A stretch of 64,000 nucleotides of DNA, taken from assembly GCA_045576735.1 (NCBI GenBank), contig JAZNGZ010000095.1:1-64000 (forward strand). Direction: 5' to 3'. Shown in pieces: positions 1 to 7,404 of the stretch. The stretch's first letter is position 1, and every line of letters starts with the position of its first letter. The DNA is from RGIG4079 sp045576735. GTDB lineage: Bacteria > Bacteroidota > Bacteroidia > Bacteroidales > Muribaculaceae. Made by a program: the position numbers and the translations under genes. A model generated the notes under the pieces. That model did not search any database and had not been told where the DNA came from. It saw only the letters and a program-made list of their open reading frames with translations.

Positions 1-1
1 T

Positions 2-1423
2 TGGTCGCTCGCAATTGCGGCTTACAACTGTGGACCGGGCAATGTGAACAAAGCGATGCGCCGTTCGGGGGGAAAAGATTTCTGGGAAATATACAACTAC
101 CTACCCAAAGAAACTCGAGGATATGTTCCTGCATTTATTGCAGCTGCATATTCTATGAACTTTCATAATGAACATGGCATAGGTGCTTCAATAGCAAAAA
201 AACCATTATTAACCGACACTGTAAAAGTTTATAAACGCGTTACTTTCAAGCAAATTTCGGAAAGTGCAAATGTTGACATCGATGCTATAAAAATCCTCAA
301 CCCTCAATATCTTAAGCAAATCATTCCTGCCGGCCCCAACAAGCCATATACTTTAATTTTGCCTTCAAAAAACATATACGCATATGTTCAAAGCGAAAAA
401 GGCATTACCGAGGAAAGACCTCGTGAAACTGCCGAAGTGGGAGAAAAACGTAAAGACCAAAAGAAACAGGAGTCTAAAAAAACAGAATCCACTCCTACAT
501 CTAATAAGTCAACAAACAGTGATGCTAAACAATATACATATACCTCGGTTGAAGAAACTGTTATCCACACGGTACAAAGTGGAGAAACGCTTAAATCAAT
601 CGCCAACAAATATAACACAAACACCTCTCGCATCAAGAAAGACAACAATCTCACTAGCAATGTGGTATCACGCGGTCAAGAGTTGAAAATCGTTACATAT
701 AAAAAAGAACTCAGCGACGCTCCTGTTGCATCAAAAACCAATAATACACCAAAGCCTAAAGTTGAGCAAAAGAAAGAAACGAAGACTACAACTGTAAAAA
801 GCAACTATACAAACGATGTTCCAACAAAAAATGTAGAAAAACAAACAACTAAGAAAAAATCAAAGAAAAAAAGACAATATAATACACCTAACAACCAAGG
901 ACAACAAAAAAATGTAGCTCAACCAAAGACTCAATATGGCACAAAAAAAGCTAAATCAACTAGATCGACTAAGCAGACTACAGTAACTGCTAAGAATAGC
1001 AAAAAGAATTCGTATAAATCAAATAAAAAGAATAATAAGCAACAAAATAAAGTTACCACTTCGAAATCAACCAAAAAGAATTCTAAAAGCAAGGCTGTAA
1101 CAACCAATAAGTCTACCAAAAAGAACTCTAAGAGCAAGGCTGTAACAACCAATAAATCTACTAAAAAGAGCTCTAAGAGCAAGGCTGTAACAACCAATAA
1201 GTCGACTAAAAAATCTAAAAACCAAAAGGCTACGACAAATAAGTCGACTAAAAAGTCAACATACAACAAAAAAGCCACTACAAACAAGTCGAGCAAGAAG
1301 GCTACAACAACTAAAAAAGCAAACACAAATAAATCGACTAATAAGACTACAAACAAAAAGGCTACGACAAAGAAGTCGACTAAAAAGTCAACACCAAAGA
1401 AATCTACTAAAAAGAAAAAATAA
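2..1423 (+). CDS. mltD: MltD-like lytic transglycosylase, 3' part
   Basis: The 5' end lies outside the window; the frame is open from base 2. The first visible residues (AAYNCGPGNVNKA, then FWEIYNYLPKETRGYVPAF) are the end of the SLT/MltD catalytic domain, which cleaves the MurNAc-GlcNAc bond of peptidoglycan to leave 1,6-anhydroMurNAc. A degenerate LysM follows at about 221-367 and a clear LysM (HTVQSGETLKSIANKY) at about 557-697; both would bind glycan. From about 715 to the stop the protein is a low-complexity tail of Lys, Thr, Ser and Asn containing a threefold 15-residue repeat. Ordinary MltD proteins end near the LysM repeats, so this tail of roughly 230 residues is unusual. The GTG at 44 is inside the catalytic domain and is not the start. 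Family assignment is firm; the tail's role is unknown. Confidence 0.9.
   Translation, partial: WSLAIAAYNCGPGNVNKAMRRSGGKDFWEIYNYLPKETRGYVPAFIAAAYSMNFHNEHGIGASIAKKPLLTDTVKVYKRVTFKQISESANVDIDAIKILNPQYLKQIIPAGPNKPYTLILPSKNIYAYVQSEKGITEERPRETAEVGEKRKDQKKQESKKTESTPTSNKSTNSDAKQYTYTSVEETVIHTVQSGETLKSIANKYNTNTSRIKKDNNLTSNVVSRGQELKIVTYKKELSDAPVASKTNNTPKPKVEQKKETKTTTVKSNYTNDVPTKNVEKQTTKKKSKKKRQYNTPNNQGQQKNVAQPKTQYGTKKAKSTRSTKQTTVTAKNSKKNSYKSNKKNNKQQNKVTTSKSTKKNSKSKAVTTNKSTKKNSKSKAVTTNKSTKKSSKSKAVTTNKSTKKSKNQKATTNKSTKKSTYNKKATTNKSSKKATTTKKANTNKSTNKTTNKKATTKKSTKKSTPKKSTKKKK
1079..1213 (+). repeat. 45-bp tandem repeat, three units, in mltD tail
   Basis: Three in-frame 45-bp units (1079-1123, 1124-1168, 1169-1213) encode near-identical copies of NSKSKAVTTNKSTKK. 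The units differ at a few positions only, mostly silent, which indicates recent expansion or active homogenisation. Shorter TTNKSTKK-type variants continue to the stop. Confidence 0.85.
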
Positions 1424-1440
1424 CATATTCATATCACAAC

Positions 1441-1472
1441 AAAAGCGCATTTCATTTATGAGATGCGCTTTT
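1441..1472 (+). terminator. Rho-independent terminator after mltD
   Basis: A 13-bp stem (AAAAGCGCATTTC with GAGATGCGCTTTT, one G-T pair) with a 6-nt loop, followed by TTGTATTATT. It lies 17 bp after the mltD stop. Confidence 0.85.
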
Positions 1473-1538
1473 GTATTATTATAATACTATTATTTTCAAA
1501 AATATTGGTAAGGTGGACATAATATTTTAGATGAATAC

Positions 1539-1571
1539 TTGCTTCTATTAAGCAAAAATTCACTATCTTCG
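1539..1571 (+). promoter_or_regulatory. Bacteroidota-type promoter for the OPT transporter
   Basis: TATCTTCG at 1564-1571 fits the -7 element TAnnTTTG with one mismatch, and TTG at 1539-1541 sits 22 bp upstream as a -33 element. The OPT start codon is 45 bp downstream. Confidence 0.55.
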
Positions 1572-1616
1572 CAAAACTAAACTAATAGATATTAATAACT
1601 CTATAACTATATCGAC

Positions 1617-3599
1617 ATGCAATCAGAAAAAGACTTTGAAACAGTGCACGATGCCGACCCCACCGAACTTCCCGAAAATGCATTTCGAGAACTAAAGGAT
1701 GGCGAGGAATATCGTCCGGTAATGCACCCCAATCGCTCTTATGCCGAAGCTACGCCCTACTCCATTACAATGGGATTAATTCTTGCTGTGATATTCAGTG
1801 CTGCAGCAGCTTATTTAGGGCTTAAAGTGGGACAAGTATTTGAGGCGGCTATCCCTATCGCAATTATAGCTGTAGGGTTATCAGGAGCTCTCAAAAAGAA
1901 AGATGCTCTTGGACAAAATGTAATTATCCAATCAATTGGCGCATGCTCAGGCGTAATAGTCGCCGGAGCAATCTTTACATTGCCAGCTCTTTACATTCTT
2001 CAAGCAAAATATCCCGAAATTTCCGTTAATTTCTTGCAAATCTTCCTTAGCTCGTTATTTGGAGGGGTTCTAGGAATTTTATTCTTTATTCCCTTCCGCA
2101 AATACTTTGTGAAAGATATGCATGGCAAATATCCTTTCCCCGAAGCGACAGCTACCACACAAGTGCTCATCAGTGCCGAAGGTGGTGATAAAAAAGGCTC
2201 GGGAGGACAAGCCAAAACACTCATCATCGCATCGCTCATTGGTGGTATCTACGACTATATCGTCGCTACATTTGGATGGTGGGCTGAAACAGTTACGACT
2301 ACTGCTTGTTCATGGGGCGCAGCAATTGCCGAAAAGACTAAAGTGGTATTTAGCTGCAACACCGGTGCTGCGTTGCTCGGTTTAGGATATATCGTAGGCC
2401 TTAAATATGCATTTGTAATCTTCGCAGGCTCGCTATTTGTGTGGTGGATTATAATTCCACTATTTGGCACATATGGTTCTGCCTACATTTCAACAATGGA
2501 TGCTCAATCAATATTTAGCGACTACGCCCGACTAATAGGTATTGGAGGTATCGCAATGGCCGGTATCATCGGCATTGTTAAATCATGGCCTATCATTATG
2601 CAAGCAGTGGGTCTTGCCGGACGAGAATTTAAAGGCTCTGCTGCAAAGGCTAAAACAATACGTTGGCAAACCGACATTTCAATGAAACATGTTGTATTTT
2701 TCATTGGATTAGCATTGGTTGCCGTTCTAATTTTCTTCTGGGTGGGAGTAATTAACACCCTATGGCAAGCCTTAGTAGCATGGTTGGTTGTAACAATCAT
2801 AGCATTCCTATTCACCACAGTTGCGGCAAATGCAATTGCTATCGTTGGTTCAAACCCGGTATCAGGCATGACTCTTATGACTCTCATCATTGCATCGGCA
2901 ATCTTTGTAGGGATTGGTCTTAGTGGCACATCGGGTATCGTTGCATCAATGGTGATTGGTGGAGTTGTATGTACCGCTCTATCTATGGCGGGTGGTTTTG
3001 TCACCGACCTCAAGATTGGATACTGGCTCGGCTCTACCCCACGCAAACAAGAGACATGGAAATTCCTCGGCACATTAGTATCGGCAGCTACTGTGGGTGG
3101 TGTTATCCTCGTTTTAAATAAAGTTTATGGGTTCACTGGAGAAAACGCCCTCGTTGCTCCTCAAGCCAACGCCATGGCTAAGGTTATCGAGCCTCTAATG
3201 ATGGGTGGCGAAACTCCTTGGATGTTATACTTTGTAGGTGCAATCCTCGCATTATTACTCAACTGGCTCGGAGTTCCTGCATTGGCATTCTGTCTTGGAA
3301 TGTTTATTCCGCTACCTCTCAACACACCTATGCTTGTGGGTGGAGCTATTGCATATTTCGTTGCTAAAGGTTCTAAGAATGAAGCTCTAAGCAAAGCACG
3401 TCACGAACGAGGCACTCTCATTTCATCGGGTCTTATTGCCGGTGGCGCATTGTTTGGTGTATTTGCAGCAATCACTAAATTTGCAGGATTTGAATACACC
3501 TCACCACTATCTAATGGAGTATCTCAGACTCTTGGTCTTGTTGCCTACGCATTACTCATATGCTACCTCATGTGGGATAGCCGTCGCGCTAAAGCATAA
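1617..3599 (+). CDS. OPT-family oligopeptide transporter
   Basis: A 660-residue inner-membrane protein with a soluble N-terminus (about 45 residues, acidic) and then many hydrophobic segments. The block TPYSITMGLILAVIFSAAAA followed by YLGLKVGQVFEAAIP is typical of bacterial OPT proteins, as is the NPVSGMTLM motif near the middle. The family imports short peptides or, in some members, metal chelates, probably driven by protons; the substrate here cannot be read from sequence. It has its own promoter, and the MATE gene starts 5 bp after its stop, so the two are probably co-transcribed. Length and start (ATG before an acidic lead) look normal. Confidence 0.9.
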   Translation: MQSEKDFETVHDADPTELPENAFRELKDGEEYRPVMHPNRSYAEATPYSITMGLILAVIFSAAAAYLGLKVGQVFEAAIPIAIIAVGLSGALKKKDALGQNVIIQSIGACSGVIVAGAIFTLPALYILQAKYPEISVNFLQIFLSSLFGGVLGILFFIPFRKYFVKDMHGKYPFPEATATTQVLISAEGGDKKGSGGQAKTLIIASLIGGIYDYIVATFGWWAETVTTTACSWGAAIAEKTKVVFSCNTGAALLGLGYIVGLKYAFVIFAGSLFVWWIIIPLFGTYGSAYISTMDAQSIFSDYARLIGIGGIAMAGIIGIVKSWPIIMQAVGLAGREFKGSAAKAKTIRWQTDISMKHVVFFIGLALVAVLIFFWVGVINTLWQALVAWLVVTIIAFLFTTVAANAIAIVGSNPVSGMTLMTLIIASAIFVGIGLSGTSGIVASMVIGGVVCTALSMAGGFVTDLKIGYWLGSTPRKQETWKFLGTLVSAATVGGVILVLNKVYGFTGENALVAPQANAMAKVIEPLMMGGETPWMLYFVGAILALLLNWLGVPALAFCLGMFIPLPLNTPMLVGGAIAYFVAKGSKNEALSKARHERGTLISSGLIAGGALFGVFAAITKFAGFEYTSPLSNGVSQTLGLVAYALLICYLMWDSRRAKA

Positions 3600-3604
3600 C
3601 GAAA

Positions 3605-4903
3605 TTGAAACTCAGCTCTATTCATAGAGAAATACTTGCACTGTCCATACCCTCTATAATAGCCAACATCACCACTCCGCTCCTTGGCATTGTTGATGTG
3701 GCAATAGTAGGAAATATGGGCAGTGCGGTGTATATTGCTGCCATAGCGATTGGTAGCACAATATTTAACATGCTTTATTGGCCATTTGCATTCCTCAGAA
3801 TGGGGTCGAGTGGAATGACGGCACAAGCCTATGGTGCCAATGACAATCGTCAATGCTCGTTGGTGTTATATCGTTCATTGATTGTTGCAATGATGGTGGG
3901 AATATTGCTTATTGTTCTGCAATATATCATCACCCAATGTGCGATATTTTTTATGGATATACATGACGACACGTTGCTACATTCTATGAAATATTTCTCG
4001 ATATGCATATGGGGTGCACCGGCAATGCTTGGCTCATATGCCCTATCGGGGTGGTTTATTGGCATGCAAAATTCTCGTGCAACAATGTGGATTTCAATAT
4101 TCATTAATTTGCTAAATATCACCACAAGCCTTTCACTCGTTTACATTTTCAACTGGGATATTGCCGGAGTTGCCACAGGAACCCTCGTTGCTCAATGGGG
4201 AGGTTTTCTTCTTGGGCTGATTATAATAAAATCAAAATATCAGTTAATAAAATCGTCATTCAACGATATTCTTAAACGCAAAGAGTTAAAGCGTTTTTTC
4301 TCAATCAATGCCCATATCTTTCTGCGCACGCTTTGCTTAGTTGCTGTAACTATGTGGTTCACTCGTGCAGGTGCACAGCAAGGGAATGTGGTATTAGCTG
4401 TCAACACCCTACTGATGCAACTATTCATGCTATTCTCTTACTTCATGGATGGATTTGCATTTGCCGGCGAAGCTATGGTGGGGAAATATATCGGAGCAAA
4501 CGACCATCTCAACCTAAAAGCAAGCATCAAAGCGCTTTTCCAATGGGGATTGGGTATGGCTCTACTATTCACCGCCATCTACACACTTGGAGGCACTTCA
4601 TTCCTAAGCATGCTCAGCTCCGACGCATCAGTAATCCAAGCCTCGGCCGACTATTTCTATTGGGCTGTGGCCATACCCCTCAGTGGCATAATGGCATTCA
4701 CTTGGGACGGTATATTCATCGGAGCCACACGCACCCGCGCTATGCTTCTATCTATGGCTATAGCCATGATATGCTTCTTTGTTATATACTTCAGTTTATT
4801 CCCCACAATGGGCAACCATGCACTATGGCTCGCTTTCATCTCCTATTTGGCAATACGTGGTATTGTGCTAAACATCCTCTACCGACAAAAGCCACTTTTA
4901 TAA
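3605..4903 (+). CDS. MATE-family efflux transporter (DinF-like)
   Basis: 432 residues, about 12 membrane segments. The N-terminus (HREILALSIPSIIANITTPL, then LGIVDVAIVG) is the standard opening of Bacteroidales MATE/DinF-like exporters, which expel drugs or metabolites in exchange for Na+ or H+. The start is taken as TTG at 3605 because the family N-terminus begins there and no suitable ATG exists upstream. It lies 5 bp after the OPT gene, implying an operon. Its stop is only 1 bp before a hairpin-rich repeat arm, which may serve as the transcript end. Substrate unknown. Confidence 0.88.
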   Translation: MKLSSIHREILALSIPSIIANITTPLLGIVDVAIVGNMGSAVYIAAIAIGSTIFNMLYWPFAFLRMGSSGMTAQAYGANDNRQCSLVLYRSLIVAMMVGILLIVLQYIITQCAIFFMDIHDDTLLHSMKYFSICIWGAPAMLGSYALSGWFIGMQNSRATMWISIFINLLNITTSLSLVYIFNWDIAGVATGTLVAQWGGFLLGLIIIKSKYQLIKSSFNDILKRKELKRFFSINAHIFLRTLCLVAVTMWFTRAGAQQGNVVLAVNTLLMQLFMLFSYFMDGFAFAGEAMVGKYIGANDHLNLKASIKALFQWGLGMALLFTAIYTLGGTSFLSMLSSDASVIQASADYFYWAVAIPLSGIMAFTWDGIFIGATRTRAMLLSMAIAMICFFVIYFSLFPTMGNHALWLAFISYLAIRGIVLNILYRQKPLL

Positions 4904-4904
4904 T

Positions 4905-5045
4905 GCGAAGTGAGGAATGTGGAATGGAGTAAAACGTGCGAAGCACGGGAAAGCGAAGCGATATGAGTAACCGGGGGTAGAGGGCAAAGCCCGATACCCT
5001 CGGAATGGAGAGTCCCACACCCCCAAGCGTCCGGAGGACGCGAAT
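4905..5045 (+). repeat. Left inverted arm of RAYT/REP-like element
   Basis: A 141-bp non-coding arm that is the imperfect reverse complement of 5558-5698. It contains successive hairpins: CGTGC-GAA-GCACG (4935-4947); a nested hairpin with CCGGGGGTA pairing with TACCCTCGG outside and GGGC-AAA-GCCC inside; and GCGTCC-GGA-GGACGC (5027-5041). The two arms match almost base for base except for about 15 bases before the last hairpin. Related hairpin strings recur near 19.2-19.5 kb and 56.3-56.8 kb. Confidence 0.85.
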
Positions 5046-5497
5046 CAATCTAATTTAGGGAAATATGGTTCATCAGGCGACACACCCATCTCAATTAGCC
5101 AATCTCGATATTCCTCTATAAATGACACCTTTTTATGGTGTTCTTTCTGGTTTGATATATATGTGATTACATTAGGAATCTCGGATACAGAGTATGTGAA
5201 TGCACCATATCCATCCCCCCAGCCATTCCAATTAGGAAACGCTCCGTCTTTTTTAATTAGATAGCTTGATTCTTGCTTTAAGCGTTTAACAAAATCGGTC
5301 AAAGCTACTTTTGAAGTGATGTCGACTAATATATGTACGTGGTCGGGCATTCCTCCAATCCGATAGATAAATGCGCCATAGTTTTTCATTAGATTGTATA
5401 AGATTTTATACAATTTACGTTCTACGTCTATAGGTATCGTTGGTTGGCGGTATTTTGTACCAAACACTATGTGATAAACTGATTTTGTGAAACTCAT
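5045..5497 (-). CDS. tnpA: IS200-like Y1 (HUH) transposase, RAYT-like
   Basis: About 150 residues. The HUH metal-binding motif is visible in GGMPDHVHILVD, and the candidate catalytic tyrosine lies in ITYISNQKEHH, the usual Y1 arrangement, so the enzyme looks intact. Such proteins cut and join single-stranded DNA at hairpins. The start is set at ATG 5497 (MSFTKSVYHIVF): the longer reading frame to 5578 runs back through the promoter and into the repeat arm. The gene fills the space between two 141-bp inverted hairpin-rich arms, and related hairpin arrays without a transposase occur elsewhere in the window. This is the arrangement of REP-associated tyrosine transposases. A plain IS200-family insertion is the alternative. 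Confidence 0.85.
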   Translation of the reverse strand: MSFTKSVYHIVFGTKYRQPTIPIDVERKLYKILYNLMKNYGAFIYRIGGMPDHVHILVDITSKVALTDFVKRLKQESSYLIKKDGAFPNWNGWGDGYGAFTYSVSEIPNVITYISNQKEHHKKVSFIEEYRDWLIEMGVSPDEPYFPKLD

Positions 5498-5513
5498 GAT
5501 ATACATTTTAATG

Positions 5514-5521
5514 CAAATATA
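5514..5521 (-). promoter_or_regulatory. -7 element of the transposase promoter
   Basis: On the minus strand TATATTTG matches TAnnTTTG exactly and lies 16 bp before the ATG at 5497, giving a very short leader. It sits inside the element, just outside the right arm. No strong -33 element is seen. Confidence 0.6.
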
Positions 5522-5557
5522 GTGATAAATGAGCGAAATACAGTAATTTGGTGTATA

Positions 5558-5698
5558 ATTCGCGTCCTCCGGACGCATGGTGTGGGGATGTTCTCCACTC
5601 CGAGGGTATCGGGCTTTGCCCTCTACCCCCGGTTACTCATATCGCTTCGCTTTCCCGTGCTTCGCACGCTCTACTCCATTCCTCATTACACACTCCGC
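5558..5698 (-). repeat. Right inverted arm of RAYT/REP-like element
   Basis: Imperfect reverse complement of 4905-5045, with the same hairpins in mirrored order (GCGTCCTCCGGACGC at 5562-5576, CGTGCTTCGCACG at 5656-5668). Small reading frames here are translations of the repeat and are not genes. Confidence 0.85.
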
Positions 5699-5745
5699 AT
5701 CCCTCATTACGCATTACGCACTCCGCACTCCATATTCCGCACTTC
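5699..5745. repeat. Short imperfect iterates beside the right arm
   Basis: Degenerate direct repeats built from CATTACGCA and ACTCCGCA-like words follow the right arm and run up to the end of the Sel1 gene. They resemble the outermost bases of the arm (TCATTACACACTCCGC) and look like slippage copies of it. Confidence 0.5.
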
Positions 5746-5771
5746 TTATTGGAATTTTTCTGTTTCTTTGA

Positions 5772-7307
5772 TTAATATTCTATATTATACAATTCCCACA
5801 AAAGCTCTTTTGCTCTTTCATATCCTTGATCGGCTGATTTTTGGAACCATATTTTTGCGGTAGATTTTGATTTGGCTATGCCCCAACCATTATAATAACA
5901 AACTCCAACATTACATTGTCCTATTGCATTTCCTTTATCGGCTGCTTTGCGATACCATTTCAGTGCCTGTTTATTATTTTTAGCTACCCCTCTTCCATTT
6001 CCATACATCCAACCAAGACTTATCATTCCTCCTTCATGGTCATTCTCAGCAGCCTTGCGATACCATTTTACAGCTTCTGTATCACTTTGTATCACACCCT
6101 TTCCCGTTTGATAACAAAATCCTAAACTACATTGAGCCATTGCTTCTCCTTTTTCTGCTGCTTTACGATAATAAATTACAGCAGTATTATAGTCACATGT
6201 CACACCATAGCCATTATAATAACAATCCCCAAGCGCATTTAATGCTCTTGCGTCATCTTGCTCGGCTGCCTTACGATACCATTTTACTGCATTAATGTAG
6301 TCTTGAGTAACACCTTCTCCAGTAACATAGTAAAATCCGAGATTGCATTGCGCATAAGCATTGCCTTGCTCTGCTGCTTTGCGATACCATTTCACGGCCT
6401 CTGCTTTATCTGGCAAAACTCCATTCCCATTATAATAACAATCTCCAAGTGCAGCTTGTGCTTCGGCTATTCCCTGCTCAGCTGCCATTCTACACCATTT
6501 TACTGCCTCGGTGTAGCTTTGTGGCACGCCTTGACCAACGTAGTAGCAACCTCCAAGATTGTATTGCGCACCGGCATTTCCTTGTTCTGCGGCTTTGCGA
6601 TACCATTTTACGGCTTTTTCTTCATCTTTAGCTACGCCTGCTCCAGAAAGATAACACATTCCAAGAGCAGCTTGAGCATAATCATCACCCTGTTCAGCTG
6701 CTTTTTGCCACCATGTCACCGCTTTTGCTTTATCTGCCAAAACACCTATTCCGTTGTAATAACAGAATCCAAGTCTAACTTGTGAATAGGCACAACCTTG
6801 CTCTGCGGCCTTACGACACCACTGTACTGCTTCTTCTTCATTCTTAGCTACGCCTGCACCATTAAAATAACAGTTCCCTAATCTATATTGGCTTAAAGCA
6901 TCACCTTTTTCTGCATTTTCTTTAATGGTAGGAAATGCTTTTTCATAACAAGTTTGTGCTGTAGTTTTATTTTTCTCTAATCCACCATATCCATTTTCAT
7001 AAGCAAGTCCAAGATGATAGTATGCCAGCAAGTATCCATTTCTAGTTAAAGAGTCCAACATTGACACCGCTTTTTTCTCATCTTTATCTACACCATAACC
7101 ATTAAGATAAAATACAGCGACATTATAAATTGCTTCAACATTTCCCGAATCGGCAGCTTGAGAGAAACATTTAAAAGCTTCGTCATATTTACAATGTATA
7201 TAGTAATCCTTTCCTTGCGCAAGCATTGAATTCACATCAGATGATTGTTGCGCCCACACAGGCACCACACCCACGAGCCACAAAAGTGTAAATAACAATT
7301 TCTTCAT
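5772..7307 (-). CDS. Secreted Sel1-repeat protein
   Basis: 511 residues with a clear signal peptide (MKKLLFTLLWLVGVVPVWAQ) and then about a dozen consecutive Sel1-like repeats of about 36 residues, each ending in a form of AVKWYRKAAEQG. Sel1 repeats fold into a helical superhelix and act as protein-binding scaffolds; no catalytic domain is present. The cell site is likely periplasmic. It lies 97 bp downstream of murF-alr and has a TAAATTTG -7-like box (7355-7348) ahead of it, so it may be transcribed separately. The C-terminal half of the protein at 16360-19086 carries the same repeat type. Partner unknown. Confidence 0.88.
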   Translation of the reverse strand: MKKLLFTLLWLVGVVPVWAQQSSDVNSMLAQGKDYYIHCKYDEAFKCFSQAADSGNVEAIYNVAVFYLNGYGVDKDEKKAVSMLDSLTRNGYLLAYYHLGLAYENGYGGLEKNKTTAQTCYEKAFPTIKENAEKGDALSQYRLGNCYFNGAGVAKNEEEAVQWCRKAAEQGCAYSQVRLGFCYYNGIGVLADKAKAVTWWQKAAEQGDDYAQAALGMCYLSGAGVAKDEEKAVKWYRKAAEQGNAGAQYNLGGCYYVGQGVPQSYTEAVKWCRMAAEQGIAEAQAALGDCYYNGNGVLPDKAEAVKWYRKAAEQGNAYAQCNLGFYYVTGEGVTQDYINAVKWYRKAAEQDDARALNALGDCYYNGYGVTCDYNTAVIYYRKAAEKGEAMAQCSLGFCYQTGKGVIQSDTEAVKWYRKAAENDHEGGMISLGWMYGNGRGVAKNNKQALKWYRKAADKGNAIGQCNVGVCYYNGWGIAKSKSTAKIWFQKSADQGYERAKELLWELYNIEY

Positions 7308-7404
7308 GATTTTTAATATATATATTTATAAATATTTATTATATCCACAAATTTAACAAAAAAGCAGCAAAAATTAAGATTAATCCTAATTCTGTGTTGA
7401 AAAA

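Noticed and set aside
44..46. GTG as the start of the first gene
   Set aside because: The frame continues upstream to base 2 with conserved transglycosylase residues, so the gene is cut by the window edge.
931..1356. A 141-codon minus-strand frame rich in Leu, Val and Phe, resembling a membrane protein
   Set aside because: It is the mirror of the Lys/Thr repeat tail of mltD; its composition follows from the repeat, and no start context or promoter is seen.
5498..5578. Longer N-terminus for the transposase
   Set aside because: It overlaps an exact TAnnTTTG promoter box and part of the repeat arm; the family sequence begins at MSFTKS (5497).
4905..5698. Composite transposon carrying a resistance or cargo gene
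   Set aside because: Only the transposase lies between the arms, and no target duplication is visible at the outer edges.
5522..5863. Three overlapping plus-strand frames after the transposase
   Set aside because: They translate the inverted repeat arm and iterates, with no domain or expected composition.
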